Source: JBBSAT01 sp046351235 (GTDB lineage Bacteria > Myxococcota_A > Polyangia > Polyangiales > Sandaracinaceae). From it: 64,000 nucleotides of DNA. Both the position numbers and the translations under genes were made by a program. Of this stretch, positions 54,733 to 62,519 are shown piece after piece. Positions within the stretch are counted from its first letter, which is position 1. Each line of letters opens with the position of its first letter. The stretch covers positions 424,904 to 488,903 of the forward strand of contig JAXLYV010000005.1 of the NCBI GenBank assembly GCA_046351235.1. The letters are read 5' to 3'. The notes beneath the pieces are model-generated. The model saw only the letters and a program-made list of their open reading frames with translations, searched no databases and was not told the DNA's origin.

Positions 54733-55557
54733 ATGGGCGCGGCGTTCGACAAGATCGAGGGGCTCGGCAACGACTTCGTGGTCGTCGAGACGAGGGCGCT
54801 CGGTGGCATCGACGTGACGACGGCGCGCGCGCTGTGTGACCGCCACCGCGGCATCGGCGCCGACGGCGTGCTCTACGTCGACGTCGAAGCGCGCTCGATG
54901 CGCGTGGTGAACGCCGACGGCTCGCGCCCCGAGATGTGCGGCAACGGCGTGCGCTGCGTCGTGCTCTACCTGGCCGAGCGCGGGCTCGTGCGCACCGGCG
55001 AGACCGTCACGATCGACACCGAGGCCGGGCCCCACGCGTGCACGCTGCTCGCGCACGAGCCCGAGCTCGCGCGCGTCGAGGTGGCGATGCGGCCTTACGC
55101 GATCGCGCCCGAGCCGAGCCTCGTGCGCGGGGACCGCCCGCTGCTCGACGCCGAGGTCGAGGTCGAGGGCCGGCGTGTCGTCGGCAGTTTCGTCTCGATG
55201 GGCAATCCGCACTTCGTCGTATTCGACGCGGAGAGGCAGCACGCTGCCGAGGTCGCGTCGGCGCTCGAGCGCCACCCGCTCTTTCCGGCGCGGATCAACG
55301 TGGGGCTCGCCGAGCAGGTCGGCCCCGCGGCGATCGGGCTGCGCGTGTTCGAGCGCGGCGTCGGCTACACCGAGGCCTGCGGCACGGGCGCGTGCGCGGC
55401 GGTCGCGGCGGCCGTCGAGACCGGGCGCATCGCGCGCGGCAGCACCGTCGACGTGCGCCTTCCCGGCGGCTCGCTCGCGATCACCGTGGGCGAGCGCGGT
55501 GCGCCCGTGCGGATGACGGGCCCGGCGCGGCGCGTGTTCCGCGGCACGCTGGCCTGA
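54733..55557 (+). CDS. dapF: Diaminopimelate epimerase
   Basis: The 274-aa enzyme that interconverts LL- and meso-diaminopimelate in lysine and peptidoglycan synthesis. Both active-site Cys are present: Cys69 in PEMCGNGVRCV and Cys216 in EACGTGACA. Other family motifs are KIEGLGNDFVVV, SMGNPHFVVF and INVGLAEQV. Length matches known DapF. ATG 54733 is the clear start. The 71-bp gap to the divergent DUF2254 gene holds its promoter. No other dap gene lies nearby. Confidence 0.95.
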   Translation: MGAAFDKIEGLGNDFVVVETRALGGIDVTTARALCDRHRGIGADGVLYVDVEARSMRVVNADGSRPEMCGNGVRCVVLYLAERGLVRTGETVTIDTEAGPHACTLLAHEPELARVEVAMRPYAIAPEPSLVRGDRPLLDAEVEVEGRRVVGSFVSMGNPHFVVFDAERQHAAEVASALERHPLFPARINVGLAEQVGPAAIGLRVFERGVGYTEACGTGACAAVAAAVETGRIARGSTVDVRLPGGSLAITVGERGAPVRMTGPARRVFRGTLA

Positions 55558-55585
55558 CGCGCGACCGCGCATCGGCCGTCGAAAA

Positions 55586-56092
55586 TCAGATGCTGGGCGG
55601 GCGCGTGCCGTTGAAGGCCTGCGACGTCTCGCACGACTGCGTGTAGATCGGGCACGTCGAGTCGTGGTTCGTCACGATCGTGTACGTGATCGTACCGTTC
55701 TGCAGCGCATCGCCCGAGAGATCGACCGACGCGTGCGCGTCGAGGCTCATCGTGCAGCTCGTGCCGACGGGCGTGGTCTGGTTGGTGCCGTGGATCACGA
55801 GGTCGAGGTGGTTGCCCGAGACGCTGCCCGTCATGACGTGCGAGCCGAAGAGCACGTCGAACACCGTGGCCGTGGCGCCCTCGACGGTCGCCGTGAGCGA
55901 AGAGCCGGTCTGCGTGATCCGGAGCTGCACGCCCGAGGTGGTCGAGCCCTCGGTCCAGTTGCTGAACATGCAGCCGTTCGCGCCGTTCGTGAGGTTCACG
56001 GTGTAGCTGCCCGCGGCGTTCACCGGCGTGGAGGGACAGCCCGAGAGGGCCACGACGAGGGCGGCGGCGAGGAGCGCGCGTGCGTACGACAT
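55586..56092 (-). CDS. Small lipoprotein, 168 aa
   Basis: Signal MSYARALLAAALVVALSGC with lipobox LSGC. The mature part has several beta strands (AGSYTVNLTNG, GVQLRITQTGSSLTATVEG, HVMTGSVSGNHLDLVIHG) and four Cys, the first in GCMFSNW and the others in SCTMSL, STCPIYTQSC, which may form two disulphides. It looks like a small beta-sandwich envelope protein. The gene is convergent with dapF and divergent from the phosphatase-like gene at 56158. No family recognised. Confidence 0.7.
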   Translation of the reverse strand: MSYARALLAAALVVALSGCPSTPVNAAGSYTVNLTNGANGCMFSNWTEGSTTSGVQLRITQTGSSLTATVEGATATVFDVLFGSHVMTGSVSGNHLDLVIHGTNQTTPVGTSCTMSLDAHASVDLSGDALQNGTITYTIVTNHDSTCPIYTQSCETSQAFNGTRPPSI

Positions 56093-56157
56093 GCTGGCGA
56101 CCGTATCGAGCCGACGTCGTCACCGCAAGGGAGGTGCGCCCACACGGCGGCTCGGGC

Positions 56158-57798
56158 ATGGTCCTGTCGATGCGCCGCGCCCTCGTTCTCGCCGTCCTTC
56201 TCCTCGCGCTCGGATCCTGTGGCGGAACGGCGAGCCGGGCCGAAGAGCCGCACTCGTCGCCGCGGCCGCGCATCGTGGTCGCGCTGGTCTACGACCAGCT
56301 CGCGAGCTGGGTGCTCGAGCGGCATCGCGATCGGCTCGACCCCGCGGGCGCACTCCGCCGCACGATGGATCGCGGCACGTGGATCCACCGCGTCGCGTAC
56401 GGCTACGCGGGGACCTACACGGCGCCGGGACACGCGGCGATCTACACGGGCGCGGCGCCGTACGAGAGCGGCGTGCCGTCCAACCGCGTCTGGGATCGCG
56501 CGCGGCACGTGCGCGTGTCTTCGATGGACGACGCGACGCACCCGCTCGTGGGCCGGCCGACGGCGTTCGCGAGCCCCTCGATCCTGCGCGCCGAGTCGGT
56601 GGCCGACGTGCTCGAGCGCGAGAGCGGGGGCGCGGCGGTCACGCTCTCGATCGCGATGAAAGATCGCAGCGCCGTGCTGCCGGGCGGACAGCACCCCGAT
56701 GGCTGCTTCTGGCTCGACGTGCGCGCCGGCGGTTTCACGACGTCGAGCTGGTACGGCGAGCTGCCGCCTTGGGTCGGAGCGTGGCAGAGCGCGCACCCGC
56801 TCGCCGCGACCCTGCGCGTGTGGGAGCCGGAAGACCCCGCGATGCTCGCCGCGGCGCTCGGGCCCGACGATCAGTCCGGGGAGGGCGCCTACGGCTTCGG
56901 GCGCACGTTCCCGCACGACCCGAGCTCGCCCGAGGCGATCGGCGAGCCCGACGCGTATCTGTCGACGCCGGCCTCCGTCGAGCACCTGCTCGCGTTCGCG
57001 CGCGAGGCGGCGCGGCAGCTGCACGTGGGAGAGGACGCGCAGACCGATCTCTTGGCGATCTCGATCGCGACGCCCGACTACGTCGGCCACGCGTTCGGCC
57101 CCGAGAGCTGGGAGTACCTCGATGCGCTCGTCCGCGTGGACCGCGAGGTCGGAAGGTTCTTGGGCGAGCTCGAGCGCGAGCACGGCGAGATCGCGGTGCT
57201 CCTCACCGCCGACCACGGCGTCGCGCCGCTCGTCGAGCGCTCGCGCGAGCGCGGCCATGCGGACGCCGTGCGCTGGACGAGCGAAGCGGAGCTCGAGCTG
57301 CTGCAGGCGCACCTCGCCGAGACGCTGGGCCCGGGCGAGTGGGTCGAGGCCTGGGTGCAGCCCTACGTGTACCTGTCGGAAGCGGCGCGAGACGGTGCCG
57401 ATCGCGATCGCGTGGTGGACGCGATCACGCGCTACCTGTCGGCGCGCCCGGGGATCGCGCGCGTGATCGACACTCGGCGGGGCGACGCGCTGCGCGCGAG
57501 CGCCGATCCGATGGACGTGCTCTTCGGCCAGAGCCTGCCGGTGCCGCCGCCCGGCGAGCTCTACGTCGTGCCGACCGAGTGGTCCGTCGCCGAAGAGGAG
57601 CTCTCGGCCGAGGCCGGCACCTCGCACGGCTCGCCCTACGACTACGACCGCGAGGTGCCCGTCGTGATGAGCGGGCCCGGTGTCTCCCACGCGGATCTGG
57701 ACGAGCCCGCGCGCAGCGAGGCGCGCGTCGCGACGACGATCGCGCACCTGTGCGGTGTCTCGGCGCCCGCGCTCGCCGATCCGGCGCCGCTGCCGTGA
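56158..57798 (+). CDS. Alkaline phosphatase superfamily lipoprotein (phosphodiesterase/PafA-like)
   Basis: A 546-aa lipoprotein. MVLSMRRALVLAVLLLALGSC has lipobox LGSC. The metal and nucleophile motifs of the superfamily are IVVALVYDQLASWVL (first Asp), YTAPGHAAIYTG (Thr nucleophile), SIATPDYVGHAFGPES, LLTADHGVAPLVE and GTSHGSPYDYD. The Thr nucleophile and the order of motifs fit nucleotide pyrophosphatase/phosphodiesterases and PafA-type phosphatases. It would act in the periplasm. Start choice: ATG 56158 or 56170, or GTG 56134 with AAGGGA upstream. It ends 7 bp before a convergent gene. Confidence 0.85.
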   Translation: MVLSMRRALVLAVLLLALGSCGGTASRAEEPHSSPRPRIVVALVYDQLASWVLERHRDRLDPAGALRRTMDRGTWIHRVAYGYAGTYTAPGHAAIYTGAAPYESGVPSNRVWDRARHVRVSSMDDATHPLVGRPTAFASPSILRAESVADVLERESGGAAVTLSIAMKDRSAVLPGGQHPDGCFWLDVRAGGFTTSSWYGELPPWVGAWQSAHPLAATLRVWEPEDPAMLAAALGPDDQSGEGAYGFGRTFPHDPSSPEAIGEPDAYLSTPASVEHLLAFAREAARQLHVGEDAQTDLLAISIATPDYVGHAFGPESWEYLDALVRVDREVGRFLGELEREHGEIAVLLTADHGVAPLVERSRERGHADAVRWTSEAELELLQAHLAETLGPGEWVEAWVQPYVYLSEAARDGADRDRVVDAITRYLSARPGIARVIDTRRGDALRASADPMDVLFGQSLPVPPPGELYVVPTEWSVAEEELSAEAGTSHGSPYDYDREVPVVMSGPGVSHADLDEPARSEARVATTIAHLCGVSAPALADPAPLP

Positions 57799-57805
57799 GG
57801 CGCGG

Positions 57806-58441
57806 TCAGTTGGGGCGCTGCGGCGCGGTCTCGCCCGTCGCCGCCGCGTAGACCTCGGGCCCGAAGCGCCGCTGCACCTCGCCACGCGCGACTTGGGCGC
57901 TCTCCAGCGCCGCCACGACCTGCTCGATCACCTCGAGCCGCACCGCGAGCCGGTAGTAGTCGTCCGCCTCGATCTCGCCCATGCGCGAGAGCGCTTGCTC
58001 GAGCAGGCCGCGATCCTGGGCGAGCACTTCGAGGTGGCCGCTCCAGCCCTCGACTTCGCCACTCTCGAGGGCCTCCATCGCCATCGCGATCGGGTTGAAG
58101 TGCAGGAACACGTGGCCGAGCTCGATGCGCCACGCCCCGAAGTCGCCCGCCGGCGCGTGCCAGCGCGAGCCCGGGATCATGCGCCGCACGACCTCGCCGA
58201 AGTAGCCGCCCGCGCTCGTCGCGAGCAGCGCGCGCAGCTCCTCCTTCGAGGCCGCCTCCGCGTGCGCCGTCATCAGGTGATGATCGAGCAGGGGCAGCGT
58301 GTCGGGCGTGAAGTCGAGGTCGATCTTCATCGACTGCTTCACCATGCGGAACGCGCTCGCGGAGAGCTCGAGCACGAGATCGGGCGCCTCTTCTTCGGGG
58401 GCACCTGCCGCGGGATCGTCACGCTCGGGATCGTCGCTCAT
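57806..58441 (-). CDS. Uncharacterised protein, 211 aa
   Basis: Read from ATG 58441 (MSDDPERDDPAAGAPEEE). The N-terminal 25 residues are acidic and disordered-looking; the rest is a helical fold with motifs HHLMTAHAEAASKEELRALL, GYFGEVVRRMIPGSRWH, GAWRIELGHVFLHFNPIAMA and GEIEADDYYRLAVRLEVIEQV. No signal or TM helix is visible. The HFNPIAMA segment looks like a conserved loop but I cannot place it. It is on the same strand as the CDO-FAD gene and 53 bp downstream of it, possibly one transcript. Confidence 0.6.
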   Translation of the reverse strand: MSDDPERDDPAAGAPEEEAPDLVLELSASAFRMVKQSMKIDLDFTPDTLPLLDHHLMTAHAEAASKEELRALLATSAGGYFGEVVRRMIPGSRWHAPAGDFGAWRIELGHVFLHFNPIAMAMEALESGEVEGWSGHLEVLAQDRGLLEQALSRMGEIEADDYYRLAVRLEVIEQVVAALESAQVARGEVQRRFGPEVYAAATGETAPQRPN

Positions 58442-58494
58442 GGAGCGGTGTTCTTGGGTGCGTCGTGCGCCCGGCGCAAGTGCCGGCGCGTGCG

Positions 58495-60444
58495 TCACCA
58501 GCCGAGCGTGGTGGCGAGCGCGCGGGCCGTCGTCGCGGCGTGGGCGCGGAGCTCCGGCACGGCGGTCGACTCCCAGAGGTCGGCTTTTCGGAGCGTGCCG
58601 ATCACCGCGAGATCCGGCACGACGCCGCTCGCGCCGATCGCGCGCCCCTCGGCGTCGGTCTTCACGCCGAGCCCGTGGGCGTCGCGAACGAGGCGGCCTG
58701 CTAGGACGAGCTCCGAGAGCACGGGCGGGATCGAGAGCTCGCCGGCGCCGGGGCCCGTGCAGTTCACGATCCAGTCCGCGCGGAGAAGCTCGGTGCCGCT
58801 CTCGCCTCGGCGATGCACCGTGAGCTCGACTCCGTCGCGCGTGGCGCGTGCCGCGATCACGCGGCCCGTCCGCGTCACGAGCGTGCCGTTCTCGCGCGCC
58901 TGCTCGACGATCGCGCCGACCTTCGGTGCCATCCGGTGGCGTCGCACTTCCCAGAAGGCTCGCGCATGCCGCAGGAAACGCTCGCGCTCGCGCTCGCCGA
59001 GCGCGGCCCAGATCTTCGCGGCGTAGGGGCGCATGCCGTCGATCGCCGGGCGCCAGTCGCCGCTCTCGCGCTCCGCATCGCGCGCGCGTGTCGCCACGGC
59101 GCGGACCAGCTCGCTCGTGCGCGCGCCGCCTTCGCGGGTGAGCAGCGGCTCGAGCCAGGGCCACGCGTCGATGCCGGGGCGTGGCGAGGTCGAGTGCACG
59201 GCCGGCCAGAGGCCGCGCCGCGAGATCGCGACGACCTCGGCGGTGCGCGGCAGACGCGCGAGCGTGAGCAGCACGTCGACGGATGTGAGCCCGGTGCCGA
59301 GGAGCACGACGCGCTCGTCGGGCCGCACGGCCGAGAGCGCGAGCGAGGCCCACGGATCCTGCACGTAGCGTGTGCGCGGGCCGCTCCATCGCGCGCCGAG
59401 CGGATCGTCGGGCGGGCGGTGGCCCGTGGCCACGACCACGGCGTCGGCGATGCTCGTGCCGGCCGCGCGCGCGATCTCGTAGCCCGCCTCGCGCGGCGTG
59501 ATCGTCGTGATCTCTTCGCGCCGCACCTCGAGGCTGATCCGGTCGCTCGCCGCGCGGGCGGCCCGCTCGAGCTGGTGGCGCACGTACTCGCCGTAGAGCT
59601 TGCGCGGCAGGAAGTCGCCGGGCTCGATCGCGGGATCTCGCTCGCGTGCCCAGTCGAGGAAGTCGTTCGGCCGATCGGGCCACGCGCTCATGTTCGAGGC
59701 CGGCACGTTCAACAGGTGCCGCGCATCGACCGTGCGGTAGGCGGGGCCCTCACCGAACGAGGCCTGGCGATCGTGGATCACGAGGTGCAGCGAGCGGCGC
59801 CGCTCGGTCGCGAGGTGCATCAGCTGCACCGCGAGGAGCGTGCCCGAGAAGCCGCCGCCGACGATCGACACGGTCTTCGCGTCGGGGCGCGGCGCCCGCG
59901 TGTAGACGGGCGCGAGCGTGGCGCCCGCGGGCCGGAGCGCGAAGCGACGCAGCTCGGGCAGAGGCGGCGCGTAGACGTGGAGCGTGACGAGCGGTCCGCT
60001 CTCGCTCTCGTCGTTCTTCAGCGCGTGGATGTCGTCGCTCGCGTCGACGATCACCTCGCCCTCGAGCAGCTCGCTCGAGGCGCTGCGATCGACGAGGCCG
60101 TCGCGTGCCGCGGCGAAGAACGACTCGCGCACGTGGCCCCGAACGATGCGCAGCGCGCAGATCGAGCCCGCGTGATCGTGCGGGACGCTCCCTTGTCCCG
60201 GCATCCACGTCATCACCAGCAGCTCGAAGGCGTCGGTGCGCGCGATGCGGCGGCGCGCGTAGCCGAGCGGCGAGGGCTGGGCGTAGGGCTCGACGTCCTC
60301 CCACGTGACGTCGGCGCGACCGAGGGCGCCGACGGCATCACGGCGCGACACGGTCTCGCCCGCCCGCTCGAGGTCGTCGACGAGCGCGCGCAGGCGCGGC
60401 GAGAGATTCGGATCGAAGCCGGACGAGCTCGGGGCGGTGGTCAT
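58495..60444 (-). CDS. Cupin (cysteine dioxygenase-type) fused to FAD/NAD(P)-binding domain
   Basis: A 649-aa fusion. Residues about 1-185 form a cupin resembling cysteine dioxygenase type I: PGQGSVPHDHAGSICALRIV holds the His pair (HDH) for iron, and a second His occurs in SDDIHALKND. From about 190 to the end is an FAD/NAD(P) domain of the HpyO kind: KTVSIVGGGFSGTLLAVQLMH as the FAD motif, RHLLNVPASNMSAWPDRPNDF, VLLGTGLTSVDVLLTLARL and ADWIVNCTGPG. A thiol oxygenase step next to a flavin oxidation step is suggested; the substrate is unknown. ATG 60444 gives the full cupin. Confidence 0.8.
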   Translation of the reverse strand: MTTAPSSSGFDPNLSPRLRALVDDLERAGETVSRRDAVGALGRADVTWEDVEPYAQPSPLGYARRRIARTDAFELLVMTWMPGQGSVPHDHAGSICALRIVRGHVRESFFAAARDGLVDRSASSELLEGEVIVDASDDIHALKNDESESGPLVTLHVYAPPLPELRRFALRPAGATLAPVYTRAPRPDAKTVSIVGGGFSGTLLAVQLMHLATERRRSLHLVIHDRQASFGEGPAYRTVDARHLLNVPASNMSAWPDRPNDFLDWARERDPAIEPGDFLPRKLYGEYVRHQLERAARAASDRISLEVRREEITTITPREAGYEIARAAGTSIADAVVVATGHRPPDDPLGARWSGPRTRYVQDPWASLALSAVRPDERVVLLGTGLTSVDVLLTLARLPRTAEVVAISRRGLWPAVHSTSPRPGIDAWPWLEPLLTREGGARTSELVRAVATRARDAERESGDWRPAIDGMRPYAAKIWAALGERERERFLRHARAFWEVRRHRMAPKVGAIVEQARENGTLVTRTGRVIAARATRDGVELTVHRRGESGTELLRADWIVNCTGPGAGELSIPPVLSELVLAGRLVRDAHGLGVKTDAEGRAIGASGVVPDLAVIGTLRKADLWESTAVPELRAHAATTARALATTLGW

Positions 60445-60566
60445 GCGCGGCCGCGAGCATGATCCGCACCGATCCGCGCGTGGTCGCTTTCCGCGAGCGC
60501 GCCGTGCGGGATCGCGCCGCGCCCGTGCCTGGTGCTGGGAGTGGAGCGCCGAGGCCCCTCAGCCCA

Positions 60567-61970
60567 TCACATGCGATGGAGCTTGATCGTGTTCGTGCCG
60601 GTGCTGAGCGGCCAACCGAACACCATCGCGAAGGCGTCGCCCTGCTTGCAGAGCTTCTCTCTCGCGAGGACGCTCGTCGCGATGCGCAGCGTTTCTTCGA
60701 GATCCTCGGGCGGAATCTCGAGCCGGGGAACGACGCCCCAGTGGAGCGCCAGGCGCGTCGCGACCTGCTGCGACGACGTGACGGCGACCACCGGCGCCCG
60801 CGGGCGGTTCTCGGAGAGGAGGCGCGCCGTGCGACCGTCGCGCGTGAAGGTGACGATCGCCTTGAGGTCGAGCAGGTACGAGAGGCGCGCCGCCGCGCGC
60901 GCCGCCGCGTCGTTGAACTTCCATCCGCTCGAGATCGGCGGCAGCGACCCGGCGCCCGCGTCCGCCTTGAGGCTCTCGCGCTCCACCTCGCGCACGATCG
61001 CGTCCATCATCGAGACGGCCTCGATCGGGTACTTGCCGCTCGCGCTCTCGCCCGAGAGCATCACGGCGTCCGTGTTGTCGAGCACGGCGTTGGCGACGTC
61101 GGCCGCCTCGGCGCGCGTGGGGCGCGGGTTGCGGATCATCGAGTCGAGCATCTGCGTCGCGGTGATCACGAGCTTTCCGCGCGCGTTCACCTCGTGGATG
61201 ATCCGCTTCTGGAGGAGCGGGACGAACTCGCTGCCGATCTCCACGCCGAGATCGCCACGCGCGACCATCGCGCCGTCGGCTTGGTCGAGGATCGCGGCGA
61301 GGTTGTCGATCGCCTCGGGCTTCTCGATCTTGGCGATGACCGGCGTGCCGCGCGCGATCGCCTGCGCTTCGGCCACGTCCTCGGGGCGCCGCACGAACGA
61401 GAGCGCGAGGTAGTCGACCTTGAGCGTCTCGACCGCGAAGAGCAGATCGGCGCGATCCTTCGGGGTGAGCGCGGGCGTCGAGAGGTTCGCGCCCGGGATG
61501 TTCATGCCCTTCTTGTCCGAGAGCTCGCCGCCGATCTCGACCTCGCAGAGCACGTCGGTCGGGCTCGACTCGAGCACGCGCAGGCGCAGGAGGCCGTCGT
61601 CGAGGAGGATGATCGTGCCGGGCTGGACGTCGCGCCCGAGCGGCTCGTAGGTCTGCGAGACGATCTCGCTCGTGCCGGGCACGTCGCGGCTCGTGAGCGT
61701 GAACTTCTGCCCGACCGCGAGCTCGATCTTGCCGTCGACGAAGCGGCCCACGCGCATCTTCGGGCCGCAGAGATCGGCGAGGATGGCGAGCGGCCGGCGG
61801 GCCTTCGCGGCGGCATCGCGCACGAGCTTCGCGGCCGCCGCGTGCGACTCGTGCGTGCCGTGCGAGAAGTTCAGCCGCGCGCAGTCCATCCCCGCCGCCA
61901 CGATCTTGTCCATCATCTCGGGGCTGCTCACCGAGGGACCGAGGGTGCACACGATCTTGGCGCGTCTCAT
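60567..61970 (-). CDS. pyk: Pyruvate kinase
   Basis: The 467-aa glycolytic enzyme that transfers phosphate from PEP to ADP. All motifs are intact: KIVCTLGPSVSSPEMM, NFSHGTHESH, DLCGPKMRVG, IEKPEAIDN, ARGDLGVEI and TATQMLDSMI, plus EVERESLKAD to the C-terminal allosteric domain. Length is typical. ATG 61970 (MRRAKIV) matches the family start. It stands alone; the 122 bp to the CDO-FAD start contain no clear signals. High confidence. Confidence 0.97.
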   Translation of the reverse strand: MRRAKIVCTLGPSVSSPEMMDKIVAAGMDCARLNFSHGTHESHAAAAKLVRDAAAKARRPLAILADLCGPKMRVGRFVDGKIELAVGQKFTLTSRDVPGTSEIVSQTYEPLGRDVQPGTIILLDDGLLRLRVLESSPTDVLCEVEIGGELSDKKGMNIPGANLSTPALTPKDRADLLFAVETLKVDYLALSFVRRPEDVAEAQAIARGTPVIAKIEKPEAIDNLAAILDQADGAMVARGDLGVEIGSEFVPLLQKRIIHEVNARGKLVITATQMLDSMIRNPRPTRAEAADVANAVLDNTDAVMLSGESASGKYPIEAVSMMDAIVREVERESLKADAGAGSLPPISSGWKFNDAAARAAARLSYLLDLKAIVTFTRDGRTARLLSENRPRAPVVAVTSSQQVATRLALHWGVVPRLEIPPEDLEETLRIATSVLAREKLCKQGDAFAMVFGWPLSTGTNTIKLHRM

Positions 61971-62018
61971 GACACGCCTTCTACCGGCCCCGAGCGCCGA
62001 GGAGCAAGCCGCGCTGCG

Positions 62019-62519
62019 TCAGGGCTCGAGGTCGAGGGAGACCTCCTGCGCGCAGTCGGGCCCGACCACCAGGTCGCACTGCGCGGGGGTCAAGGTTACC
62101 TCGACGTGGGCCGACAGTAGTGTCCCCCCGGCGCCATCCGCCAGGATCACGTCGACGCGATAGTCGCCGAGCGGAAGGCTCGTCAGCCACGTGTACCCGA
62201 GCTGACACGGCACTGCGGCGTCCCAAGTCGGGCCGCCGTCTCTGCTCGCGATCACCTCGAGCGCGCCTCCGCAGGAGTAGCCGGATGCGAGGGTCCAAGA
62301 CACGCGAAGCGCTCCCGACTCGAAAGCGTGCGCATCGCGCGGAACGACTCGTCCTCCATCGTGGCCCGCGTCATCGTGGCCGGCAGCAGAAGCGTCGGAA
62401 AGCTCAACGCGCGACCGAGTGTGGTCCAGGGCGCACCCGGCCGTTGCGGCACATAGTGTGGTCATCGCCACGGCCCACAGGAGGGCCACCCTCAATGAGG
62501 GATGATGCCGCCGAACCAT
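62019..62519 (-). CDS. Small lipoprotein, 166 aa
   Basis: MVRRHHPSLRVALLWAVAMT gives an Arg/His-rich n-region and signal, lipobox TAGC. The mature part has an Asp/His/Gly linker (HDDAGHDGG), then beta strands (VSWTLASGYSCGGALEVIAS, PLGDYRVDVILADGAGG) with Cys in YSCGG, VPCQLG, AQCDLV and PDCAQE. ATG 62519 lies 28 bp inside the kinase gene; TTG 62495 (TTGA overlap) or GTG 62489 are other starts. Position suggests cotranscription with the kinase. Function unknown. Confidence 0.65.
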   Translation of the reverse strand: MVRRHHPSLRVALLWAVAMTTLCAATAGCALDHTRSRVELSDASAAGHDDAGHDGGRVVPRDAHAFESGALRVSWTLASGYSCGGALEVIASRDGGPTWDAAVPCQLGYTWLTSLPLGDYRVDVILADGAGGTLLSAHVEVTLTPAQCDLVVGPDCAQEVSLDLEP

